Assembly: GCA_947646415.1 (NCBI GenBank)
Contig: CANSGN010000003.1
Span: 1 to 64,000, forward strand
Source: an uncultured Clostridia bacterium
Lineage (GTDB): Bacteria; Bacillota; Clostridia; Christensenellales; UBA3700
Direction of reading: 5' to 3'
Length of the DNA stretch: 64,000 nucleotides
Each line of letters opens with the position of its first letter. The stretch's first letter is position 1. The position numbers and the translations under genes are program-made. The notes under the pieces are model-generated. The model ran no database searches. It was not told the origin of the DNA and was given only the letters and a program-made list of their open reading frames with translations. Shown here one piece after another: positions 55,977-64,000 of the stretch.

Positions 55977-56135
55977 CAGTTGTAATAATATATTAATATT
56001 AAAGTTGCAATATAATTTATTTACCGATATTATATTACTTTTCAATTATAACATTATAATAAAGCAGATGTCAACCCTAAACTTTTACTTTTTTATTAAA
56101 ATTTGTAGTTTTTTATGTTTATAATCTTTTTTGAT
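55977..56135. other. AT-rich spacer upstream of the riboswitch
   Basis: Holds the promoter region for the riboswitch-controlled ATPase and the far 3' flank of the ECF operon. On the minus strand, candidate TTGACA lies near 56068-56073 (GTTGACATC on minus) with AT-rich sequence after it (TTATAA at 56050-56055). No gene. Confidence 0.5.
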
Positions 56136-56145
56136 AAAATAAAAA

Positions 56146-56163
56146 CGATGTTTCCTAATCGTA
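56146..56163 (-). terminator. Terminator of the ygbA-ABC-ECF operon
   Basis: ACGAT pairs with ATCGT around an 8-nt loop on the minus strand, followed by TTTTATTTTATC. The stem is short, so confidence is moderate. It is 14 bp after the last stop. Confidence 0.6.
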
Positions 56164-56176
56164 AGTAAAAAAAATA

Positions 56177-57598
56177 CTATATTATTTTATCCGAAAAATA
56201 TTTTTTTACAAATGATTTATCTCCTTGATTTTTAATAACGCCATTTTCAATTAGTATTGCCCTATCACACAATGCTTCAGCACATCTCATATCATGAGTA
56301 ATTGTAATCATTGTATTTCCGCTCTTGTTATGTAATTCATTTAAAATGCTTACCAATTCACACAAACCATTATAATCCTGTCCAACTGTCGGCTCATCTA
56401 AAAAAAGTACTTTCGGAGTTCCTGCAACAACTGCTGCTATAGACACTCTACGTTTTTGACCTTCCGAAAGCGATTGTGGATGTCTGTTTTTTATATGTTC
56501 TAAGCCAAACATTTTAATAATCTCATTAGCATATTCCATGCTTATTGCATTAAAAGCTACTTCTTTTTCCACTGTTGGCATAAATAGTTGATAGTTTGGA
56601 TTTTGATACACGATGCCAATATCATTAAACCATTTTTTTCCGTGATAGTTATTTTTAAACCTAGGGTTAATCATTTGCTCAATATTTCCACCTGTTGGTT
56701 TATTTAATCTTGAAAGCAATCTTAGCATTGTTGTCTTACCTGAGCCATTTTCTCCAAGCAGCAATAAACGTTCTCCTTTGTAAATATCAAAATTTATATC
56801 AGTTAATAATTCTTTGTTTTTTATTGAAAATGCAAGATGATTAACTTGAAATAATTTTTTATTTTGCTTACAATTTATTGATGTATCGTTTATTTTTATT
56901 GCCTGAGATTGCAAATATTCTTGCTTATTATCTACTTTTTCTACTTTACCTGAACAAATATTCCAAACATTATCCACAAATGGCAGTACCATATCTAAAC
57001 GATGTTCCACCACTAAAACAGCATATCCTGCTTTTGCTAATGCCTGCATAGTACCCATTAAAAGATTTGCACTTATTACATCCAAATTAGCAAGTGGCTC
57101 ATCAAGTACAAGTATTTTTTGACCTGTCGCAAGCGCCGATGCAGTGATTAGCCTTTGTTTTTCGCCCCCAGAAAGCGAATGTGTTTGCGCCTTTTTATCA
57201 AGCTCCACTATAGTACAAACTCTATCAATCTGTTTACTTATTTTATCTGCAGGTATAGCAAAATTCTCACAACCAAATGCAATTTCATCTTCGACTATTT
57301 TATGTATTATTTGATTATCAGCGTTTTGTAAAACTATACCAACCTTGTGGCAAACTTGTGCCATTTTTTCTCCTTTAATTGATTTGCCATCAATCAAAAC
57401 TTCTCCACTAATTACTCCCGGAATTATATTGGGTATGATTCCGGAAATTATTGAGATAAGAGTGCTTTTGCCTTCTCCTGAAAAACCTGAAAGTAACGCA
57501 ATTTCGCCATAATCCACATGAAAATCGATATTATTTAATACTTTTGTATTAAAACCACTATATGTAAAACATACATTTTTTAATTCTATAGCTTTCAT
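56177..57598 (-). CDS. Duplicated ECF/ABC ATPase (EcfA-type, two domains)
   Basis: The 473-residue protein carries two nucleotide-binding domains in one chain. The first (1-235) has Walker A SGFSGEGKST, signature LSGGEKQRL and DEPLANLD; the second (247-473) has GENGSGKTT, LSEGQKRRV and DEPTVGQD. It energises an energy-coupling-factor importer with the T and S proteins encoded just upstream, as in SiaFGH-type or other Trep_Strep systems. It is last in the operon and overlaps ecfT by 4 bp. Confidence 0.9.
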   Translation of the reverse strand: MKAIELKNVCFTYSGFNTKVLNNIDFHVDYGEIALLSGFSGEGKSTLISIISGIIPNIIPGVISGEVLIDGKSIKGEKMAQVCHKVGIVLQNADNQIIHKIVEDEIAFGCENFAIPADKISKQIDRVCTIVELDKKAQTHSLSGGEKQRLITASALATGQKILVLDEPLANLDVISANLLMGTMQALAKAGYAVLVVEHRLDMVLPFVDNVWNICSGKVEKVDNKQEYLQSQAIKINDTSINCKQNKKLFQVNHLAFSIKNKELLTDINFDIYKGERLLLLGENGSGKTTMLRLLSRLNKPTGGNIEQMINPRFKNNYHGKKWFNDIGIVYQNPNYQLFMPTVEKEVAFNAISMEYANEIIKMFGLEHIKNRHPQSLSEGQKRRVSIAAVVAGTPKVLFLDEPTVGQDYNGLCELVSILNELHNKSGNTMITITHDMRCAEALCDRAILIENGVIKNQGDKSFVKKYFSDKII

Positions 57599-58272
57599 AA
57601 AACCACCATTAAAACAATACTTACAACAAATCCTAATAAATACATAACATCTAAAATATTAATTGTTTCCTTTTTATAAATTGTATATTTGCTTTTTCCA
57701 CTTGTAAAACCACGTGTTTCAACCGAAAGAGAAAGAGTATCCGAAATATCAACTATTCTTGTCACTAATGGAATCAAAAATGCACGATAAAATATTTTAA
57801 GATTTAATAAACTCCCCGCACCACGAGTTTTCATAGCTTCACGGACACGCTTGATTTCTACTTTTAATACAGGTATAAAAGACATTGTAATAAGCATTCC
57901 TAAAGTTATGTAACGCGGCACTTTTATCTGTGACAAATTTCTAGTCATTGCTACAGCTTGTATACTTGTGCTAGGTACTATTGCAAGAAAAACAGTTCCA
58001 AAGCGATTTAACATTGAGATTGCTGCTGACAAATTTCTACCCATAGTAAAGTATGCAATAATTGCAAAAAATCCACCAAATAAAATAAAAACTATTAAAA
58101 GTTTATAAAGCTGCTTATAGCAACCAAAAAGTATTAACCATAAAGTAGCTCCTATTAAAAAATAAGAACATTGTATTTTTGTTGACATGACTAGTCCAAA
58201 TACCATAATAATCAATGTAGAAATCAACGCAACAATAGGATTTAAATTTTTCTTATATTGTAAAAAACTCAT
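57595..58272 (-). CDS. ECF transporter T component
   Basis: The 225-residue membrane protein has about five or six membrane segments and the two coupling motifs typical of EcfT: AMKTRGAGS (near 143) and SVETRGFTS (near 192), which contact the ATPase pair. It overlaps the S component by 1 bp and the ATPase by 4 bp. No N-terminal signal is needed. Confidence 0.88.
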   Translation of the reverse strand: MSFLQYKKNLNPIVALISTLIIMVFGLVMSTKIQCSYFLIGATLWLILFGCYKQLYKLLIVFILFGGFFAIIAYFTMGRNLSAAISMLNRFGTVFLAIVPSTSIQAVAMTRNLSQIKVPRYITLGMLITMSFIPVLKVEIKRVREAMKTRGAGSLLNLKIFYRAFLIPLVTRIVDISDTLSLSVETRGFTSGKSKYTIYKKETINILDVMYLLGFVVSIVLMVVL

Positions 58273-58943
58273 TATTTCAACTTACCTGCCTTTTTTAATT
58301 CTTTGGCTACAACCATACCTATTACCGAGCCAATAAAACACACGACCATTACAGCTAATGTCATTCCTATAATCACGCCAACATTATTGGCTCCTATAAA
58401 CATTGATACTGCAGATTTTTCGTTACCACTTACCGTATAAAACACATTGTAGTACATATATAAAAGCGGTATAGTCATTGGCATATATAATGTACCGGCA
58501 AACACACATGCCCAATCGTTTTTATAACCTCTAAAAACCAATAAAACCGATATTTCTATTACCAAAGCACAAGCAATTAATAACATCATAGGCGGGAACA
58601 TAAAAACTAAAAATATAGATATAAATATTGATTGCAAGACCAATGCAAACGGTTTTCTGACTTTCATCATTCCAATAACAGGGAACAAAGAAAATTGAAT
58701 ACCTAGTCCTAACTGAATAATTCCAAACAATGGCACACTCGTAAGAAGTGGCATTATAGCGCCCGTTACAAGAGTGCACGCTGTAATTATAGCAAGAAAA
58801 ACTATATCTTTAATTTTATATTTTTGAAAAATCTTATTTGAACTTTTTTTCTCATCGGAAACACTTGTTGCAAGTAACTCAACATTGTTTTCTTCTTTAA
58901 AAAAATTGACAAGTTCTGCTATTGCCTTTTCTCTTGGGGTCAT
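58272..58943 (-). CDS. ECF transporter S component (Trep_Strep/MptD-like)
   Basis: This 223-residue protein starts MTPREKAIAELVNFF with a soluble helix, then has six membrane segments (LVTGAIMPLLTSVPLFG, GIQFSLFPVIGMM, and so on). The pattern fits the Trep_Strep family of substrate-capture S components. In Streptococcus pyogenes a related ECF system (SiaFGH) takes up heme. Substrate here is inferred from the operon, not from residues. It overlaps the CydC-like gene by 4 bp. Confidence 0.82.
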   Translation of the reverse strand: MTPREKAIAELVNFFKEENNVELLATSVSDEKKSSNKIFQKYKIKDIVFLAIITACTLVTGAIMPLLTSVPLFGIIQLGLGIQFSLFPVIGMMKVRKPFALVLQSIFISIFLVFMFPPMMLLIACALVIEISVLLVFRGYKNDWACVFAGTLYMPMTIPLLYMYYNVFYTVSGNEKSAVSMFIGANNVGVIIGMTLAVMVVCFIGSVIGMVVAKELKKAGKLK

Positions 58944-60703
58944 GCTTTTATCTCCTTCACCAAACCATTTTCTACTTTATATATTCTATCTGCTATCGCC
59001 ATAGTAGATTCACGATGTGACACCAATATTATACTTTTTTTATTTTTCTGTTCTTTCAAAGCTTTTAAAATTATTCCTTCGTTTATGCTATCCACATTAC
59101 TAGTTGGCTCATCCAAAAGGATAAGTTCTGCACCTTTTAAAAACGCTCTGGCTAGTCCAATACGTTGTTTTTCGCCTGCAGATAAATTGTCTCCAAAAGA
59201 GCCGACCTTTGTTTGATAGCCTTCAGGCAATGTCATTATAAAATCATGAATAGATGCCATTTCACAAGCATTTTTTATTTGCTCATAAGTAGCAGTAGGT
59301 TTTGCAATCCGTAAATTATATTCAATGCTTTCGTTAAATAAATAAGTATTTTGGCTAACCATTGTAACAAAGTCGAGCAGATTTTCAGAATTTATTTTGT
59401 CAATATCAATCCCATTGTATGCAATAATACCTTTCTCTTTTTGCCAAAATCTTAGTAATAATTTTAAAAAAGTTGATTTTCCGGAGCCACTTTCTCCAAT
59501 AATTCCAACAATCTCCCCTTTTTCTGCACTCATTTTTATATCCTTAAGTACTTCTAATTTATTATCATAAGAAAATGATAGTCCATTTACATTCAATTTT
59601 TCATATTCAAGACTTTTACCATATTTTATTTCTTCTACAACAGGCTTTTCTTCTAATAAATTTATAATTCTATCGCCACTTGCAAACGTTTGAGTTAAAT
59701 TGCCGGGTAATGCAGATAATGCAATAACAGGGCCAAAAGAGCTAAATACAGTAACCATGCCTATTATCATTTTACCAATAGAAAGTATATTAAAATAAAC
59801 CAACACAATTCCAACAACTAGTGTAATAATGATAAATAAAGATACAAAAAATTCAGTTATTGCAGTTGCATTTGTAATACTGTGTTTCATTTTCCTTGTT
59901 TCACTAAGCAATAATTCACTGCGTCGATTTACCTCTGTTTCTCTTTCTGCACCTGCATTATTAAAAACAATATCTTTAATTCCTTTTATGCTATCTAGGA
60001 AATATCCATTGAATGAAGCAAATTCTCCACGATATTTACCCCCGCTTTCTTTTATTTTTCGTGATAAAACCAAAGGCAAAGCAATACCAATAACTATGTA
60101 TCCTAATACGGCTACTAACGCAATATACCAACTTGAGATAATTCCAACAGATATTGTTACAGATATTGAAACTAATACGGCAATACAAATAGGAGATATT
60201 GTATGTGCATAAAAAACTTCCAAAGTTTCAATATCGGATGTAATCATTGCTATAATATTTCCTTTTTGCTTACTTTCAAGTTTTGCTGGACATAATACCC
60301 TAAGTGCTCCAAATATTTTATCTCTCAAAACTGCCAAAAGCTTAAACGCGATATAGTGGTTGCTGTACTGTTCAAAGTAACGCAATATACCACGCAATAC
60401 ACCACAGCCTATAACTATCCCAATTATAAGTCCATAAGACATTGTAATTGTTTCCCCTATTATCTTTGCAATGCCTATTGCACCAAAAACTGTTACTCCC
60501 ATAGCACAAATAAATCCGAAGCTACCATTTATTACCGCCAAAATCATTATATATCCCAAAGAGCCAAGTAATAGTATTAGGTTTGCCATTATTTTTGCAC
60601 CACTTCTACGCTTTACATTGTTTATTGTAGGGATACTTTTATCATTATTAATATTGTACTGCTTACTACTATGACTATTTTCTTTTAAACTCTTGCTAAT
60701 CAT
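58940..60703 (-). CDS. ABC exporter subunit, CydC-like
   Basis: The 587-residue half-transporter has six membrane segments (residues 35-320) and a nucleotide-binding domain: Walker A GESGSGKST, Q-loop VSQNTYLFN, signature LSAGEKQRIGLARAF and Walker B ELILLDEPTS. The segment LESKQKGNIIAMITSDIETLEVFYA resembles the CydC N-terminal domain. It probably pairs with the CydD-like protein encoded just upstream. The substrate could be a heme, tetrapyrrole, thiol or siderophore. It overlaps both neighbours by 4 bp. Confidence 0.87.
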   Translation of the reverse strand: MISKSLKENSHSSKQYNINNDKSIPTINNVKRRSGAKIMANLILLLGSLGYIMILAVINGSFGFICAMGVTVFGAIGIAKIIGETITMSYGLIIGIVIGCGVLRGILRYFEQYSNHYIAFKLLAVLRDKIFGALRVLCPAKLESKQKGNIIAMITSDIETLEVFYAHTISPICIAVLVSISVTISVGIISSWYIALVAVLGYIVIGIALPLVLSRKIKESGGKYRGEFASFNGYFLDSIKGIKDIVFNNAGAERETEVNRRSELLLSETRKMKHSITNATAITEFFVSLFIIITLVVGIVLVYFNILSIGKMIIGMVTVFSSFGPVIALSALPGNLTQTFASGDRIINLLEEKPVVEEIKYGKSLEYEKLNVNGLSFSYDNKLEVLKDIKMSAEKGEIVGIIGESGSGKSTFLKLLLRFWQKEKGIIAYNGIDIDKINSENLLDFVTMVSQNTYLFNESIEYNLRIAKPTATYEQIKNACEMASIHDFIMTLPEGYQTKVGSFGDNLSAGEKQRIGLARAFLKGAELILLDEPTSNVDSINEGIILKALKEQKNKKSIILVSHRESTMAIADRIYKVENGLVKEIKA

Positions 60704-62415
60704 ACATACCCCTCCTCTAACTCTTTTTGTGTTGAATATAATTTTTCATAACCATTTTTATTTGACATCAAGGCAGCATGCGTTCCATATTCTTTTATTT
60801 GTCCATTTTCCATAAAATAAATATTATCTGCACTAACTACGTTTGCTAACCTATGTGATATTACAATAACGCTTTTATCTTTGGATAATGCTTTTATATT
60901 TTGCATTATAATCGCTTCACTTTCGATATCTATATTACTAGTTGCTTCATCAAAAATATAAATATCTTTGTTAGCTACCAAATTAACTGCAAGTGCAAGC
61001 CGCTGCTTTTGTCCACCGGAAATATTCCCTCCGTCTTCGGATATTATTTTATCTAATCCACCATTATTTTTTATAAATTCATCAAGATTTACAAGCTTTA
61101 ATGCATCAAAAATCTGCTCATCTGTTGCACTGCTATTTGCAATTAAAAAATTGTCCCTTACAGTTTGGTTAAAAATATATGTATTATAACTTACAACCGA
61201 TAAATGCGAATAATAATTGTCGCGGGAAAGATTTTCTAATGGCACATTTCCGATGGTTATGCTACCACTTTTTGGACGTAGTGCTCCAACAATAATATTG
61301 ACTATTGTGCTCTTCCCAGAGCCACTTTCTCCAACTATAGCTGTCATACCTTTTTTAGGAAAATTCATATCAATACCTTTCAATATATCACGTTTGCCAT
61401 CATAAGAAAAAGTAACATTATTTAATGTGATAGTTGTTTCGCTAACTTCTTGAATTCCCCATATAGGGTCAGTAGTGTTTAGAAGTGCAATTATTTTTTT
61501 GCCTGCGCTTGCTCCGTTCATAGCAATATGAAATGCAGAGCCAAACGCACGAAGCGGCAAGAAAAATTCTACTGCAACTAATATCAAAAATAGCGAATAT
61601 ATAGGATTTAATCCCCAATATAATACACCGCAAATACTAAGTGCAATTCCTGCTCCGGCACCACCAAAAGCAACCAAATCCATAATAGTAGTACTTGCAA
61701 GTTGCATGACTAATACTTTCATAGTTATTTTACGAAATTCTTCAGAACTTTCATTCATTTTGTCATGTCCGGCTTTGTCAGCTTTAAAAATCTTTAATTC
61801 TTTTAGCCCTTGTACATTATCCAAAAATTTGTCTCCCATCGAAGTATATTTATCCCAATATTTTGCAAATATTTTTTTTGCATATTTAGATACAATGATA
61901 ATTGAAACAGGTATCAATGGTACGCAAGCAATTAATACCAAAGATGTACGCCAATCTATCCAAACACACATAATAAAAAGCGCAATCGGAGCTAAAAGTG
62001 CAAAAAAGAATTGTGGTAAATAACTTGAATAGTATAAATCTAGCTGTTCTACACCCTCTAAACTTATTTGAGTTAAGCCCGCCATACTCATGCCATCAGT
62101 TGAATTTACACCCAATTTCACGATTTTATTATATGTACGCTCACGCAAATCTTTTTTAACTTTCCTACCAATAGTATCCTTAACATCTCCAATTAATTTT
62201 GTAGTACAAAAACGTATGATAATTCCAATAACTATAAATGCAAGCGGATACAAAAATAAAAACCATTGTGCTTTTATAGTTACTAAATAAATTGCATAGC
62301 AAATGCTTGCAGTTATACCAATATTTGCAACAAGTCCGAGTAATTGAAATGCAACAACACTAAATATATATTTTTTGTTCTTGCCTAAAAGTTGAAATAA
62401 ATCTTTATCTATCAT
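60700..62415 (-). CDS. ABC exporter subunit, CydD-like
   Basis: The 571-residue half-transporter has membrane segments at about 17-290 and an ATPase with GESGSGKST, signature ISGGQKQRLALAV and DIYIFDEATSN. GVEQLDLYYSSYLPQFFFAL and WRTSLVLIACVPLIPVSI closely follow the CydD block that reads GVEALExYxxRYLPQ...LTAPLIP. Together with the next gene it makes a CydDC-like heterodimer. Heme transport by CydDC has been described; that link is from literature memory. It overlaps ygbA by 4 bp. Confidence 0.87.
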   Translation of the reverse strand: MIDKDLFQLLGKNKKYIFSVVAFQLLGLVANIGITASICYAIYLVTIKAQWFLFLYPLAFIVIGIIIRFCTTKLIGDVKDTIGRKVKKDLRERTYNKIVKLGVNSTDGMSMAGLTQISLEGVEQLDLYYSSYLPQFFFALLAPIALFIMCVWIDWRTSLVLIACVPLIPVSIIIVSKYAKKIFAKYWDKYTSMGDKFLDNVQGLKELKIFKADKAGHDKMNESSEEFRKITMKVLVMQLASTTIMDLVAFGGAGAGIALSICGVLYWGLNPIYSLFLILVAVEFFLPLRAFGSAFHIAMNGASAGKKIIALLNTTDPIWGIQEVSETTITLNNVTFSYDGKRDILKGIDMNFPKKGMTAIVGESGSGKSTIVNIIVGALRPKSGSITIGNVPLENLSRDNYYSHLSVVSYNTYIFNQTVRDNFLIANSSATDEQIFDALKLVNLDEFIKNNGGLDKIISEDGGNISGGQKQRLALAVNLVANKDIYIFDEATSNIDIESEAIIMQNIKALSKDKSVIVISHRLANVVSADNIYFMENGQIKEYGTHAALMSNKNGYEKLYSTQKELEEGYV

Positions 62416-62780
62416 TTTATTTTATCTCCTTTTGATTTTTTATGCTTTATCATTTGTATTACATGAGAAAGTGAGAATAACGGATGCGAAAACAACATCC
62501 GTATACCGGCGTAATTCATAACTGCTTTAACTTTATTTCTCATTTCGGGTTTATAACAGTGCACATTACAAAATGAACAAATTTTTTTATTTTTTTTAAA
62601 AGGACATTTTTCTAGTCGAAATAATGCATATTCAATGAGTTCCTTACATTCTGTACACGTATCATTTCCCTTTACTCCTTGTCGTTTTCTCTCAATCTTA
62701 TGATTACCTTTACAATACATTATTATCATTATAGGGATTAATTTTTTTTCTTTTTCCCATGACCTTAATTCATTTTTCAT
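62412..62780 (-). CDS. YgbA-type Cys-rich protein (PF11756, NO-responsive family)
   Basis: The 122-residue protein has seven cysteines in family positions: C23, C42-x2-C45, C59, C68-x2-C71 and C75 (CSFCNVHCY), followed by MRNKVKAVMNYAGIRMLFSHP. This fits YgbA, the NsrR-regulated protein of nitrosative-stress regulons in Enterobacteria. It may bind a metal or iron-sulfur cluster. It heads the six-gene operon and lies just after the operators, consistent with an iron or NO input. Confidence 0.82.
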   Translation of the reverse strand: MKNELRSWEKEKKLIPIMIIMYCKGNHKIERKRQGVKGNDTCTECKELIEYALFRLEKCPFKKNKKICSFCNVHCYKPEMRNKVKAVMNYAGIRMLFSHPLFSLSHVIQMIKHKKSKGDKIK

Positions 62781-62831
62781 ATCAATCCTTCATTGCAAAT
62801 TTACAATTATTTATAAACTTAAATCTATATT
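62781..62831. other. Leader next to ygbA
   Basis: AT-rich leader with no gene; the first dyad starts at 62834. Confidence 0.5.
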
Positions 62832-62833
62832 TA

Positions 62834-62849
62834 GTTCGCTATAGCGAAC
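62834..62849. promoter_or_regulatory. GTTCGC dyad, copy b (leader of ygbA operon)
   Basis: GTTCGCTATAGCGAAC is a perfect 16-bp palindrome. It lies about 123 nt downstream of the predicted start of transcription and 54 bp upstream of the ygbA start codon. Confidence 0.7.
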
Positions 62850-62921
62850 ATAGTTCCAAAAAAATAAGCTTGTTTTTATTAAATACTATATAATTATTGA
62901 ATTATATATGTTTATCTTTTG

Positions 62922-62937
62922 GTTAGCCACGGCGAAC
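62922..62937. promoter_or_regulatory. GTTAGCC dyad, copy c (degenerate)
   Basis: GTTAGCC-AC-GGCGAAC has one mismatch (A for C) from the perfect form. It lies about 35-50 nt downstream of the predicted start site, the same relation as the site in the feo leader. Confidence 0.6.
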
Positions 62938-62978
62938 TTATGTCGAAAAAAAATGGCAAGATTTCTCCCGTTATTATT

Positions 62979-63007
62979 ATATTATAGTAAATTGTAAATT
63001 TTGTCAA
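62979..63007 (-). promoter_or_regulatory. Promoter of the ygbA-ABC-ECF operon
   Basis: TTGACA (63007-63002), 17 bp, TAATAT (62984-62979) on the minus strand. It is flanked by dyad copy d upstream of the -35 and dyad c downstream of the start. Confidence 0.8.
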
Positions 63008-63013
63008 CTATTT

Positions 63014-63029
63014 GTTCGCCATTGCGAAC
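63014..63029. promoter_or_regulatory. GTTCGCC dyad, copy d
   Basis: GTTCGCC-AT-TGCGAAC has one mismatch in the second arm. Its edge is 7 bp upstream of the ygbA -35, so an RNA-only role is excluded for this copy; DNA binding is the natural reading. It is also about 155 bp upstream of the gdhA promoter. Confidence 0.65.
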
Positions 63030-63142
63030 TTATTTTTTTATTATTTAATTTAGTATGTTTTATCGTGTATTTTTACGATTAATTTATTTTTTAGTCACAT
63101 ACAACCCTTTCTTTCCATAACCATATACTATATCAACATTAA

Positions 63143-64000
<858 letters not shown>

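Noticed and set aside
56177-62780. Assigning the operon to vitamin or cobalt uptake
   Set aside because: The S component is Trep_Strep-like, and no BioY, ThiT, RibU or CbiM signature was recognised. The YgbA partner and feo-type dyad favour iron or heme.

Overview
The window is an AT-rich, contiguous piece of a bacterial chromosome that reads as an anaerobic, low-GC Firmicute, most likely an uncultured gut member of the Clostridia. Supporting signs are a fused IspH-ribosomal protein S1 gene in a cmk-plsC-ispH/rpsA block, single-chain PurL, pyruvate formate-lyase, two small FeoA proteins with FeoB, a C_GCAxxG_C_C protein, purine-rich Shine-Dalgarno sites and TTGACA-N17-TATAAT promoters. No rRNA, tRNA, CRISPR array, intact insertion sequence or prophage was seen. 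The taxonomic placement is inference.

Layout. 0.3-8.4 kb (minus): MBL hydrolase and B12-type radical SAM protein; a plus-strand island with a 27-codon ORF under its own promoter and terminator, and a structured RNA-like stretch; then ispH-rpsA, plsC, cmk and a flavoprotein. 8.4-19 kb (minus): purine operon purE-F-M-N-H-D-L with a long leader holding a 26-codon ORF and a hairpin. 19-22.5 kb: MarR regulator and a fused ABC transporter with a large extracytoplasmic region. 22.7-27.1 kb: feoA-feoA-feoB-Cys-rich protein, then a C_GCAxxG_C_C protein with a cytidylate kinase-like protein. 27.4-37.3 kb: MscS channel, DUF2752/XRE/TM2 group, pflBA, a Cys/Asn/Gly-rich small protein, MATE exporter, OGG-type glycosylase and a hypothetical protein. 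38-46.6 kb: Ppx/GppA, split TauE/SafE permease, a 1248-residue modular surface lipoprotein and YgiQ. 46.8-55.8 kb: response regulator, rsfS and nadD-yqeK fusion, several hypotheticals, a QueG-like protein, YqeY, and a P-type ATPase behind a yybP-ykoY (Mn2+) riboswitch. 56.1-62.8 kb (minus): a tightly coupled operon of YgbA-like Cys protein, two CydDC-like ABC subunits and an ECF-type importer. 63.25 kb to the end: start of glutamate dehydrogenase.

The strongest new signal is a dyad, GTTCGCY-NN-RGCGAAC. It occurs once in the leader of the feo ferrous-iron operon and three times (one degenerate) around the promoter of the ygbA-ABC-ECF operon more than 37 kb away. This links the two as a candidate iron or heme regulon under an unidentified regulator. 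A second local regulon is suggested by TACA-N3-TGTA sites at the promoters of the DUF2752 gene and the xre/TM2 pair. Other points of interest are the free-standing 27-codon gene, a catalytically degenerate glycerol-1-phosphate dehydrogenase-like protein, the five-module lipoprotein, the Cys/Asn/Gly-rich protein and a 21-bp repeat found in or near terminators.
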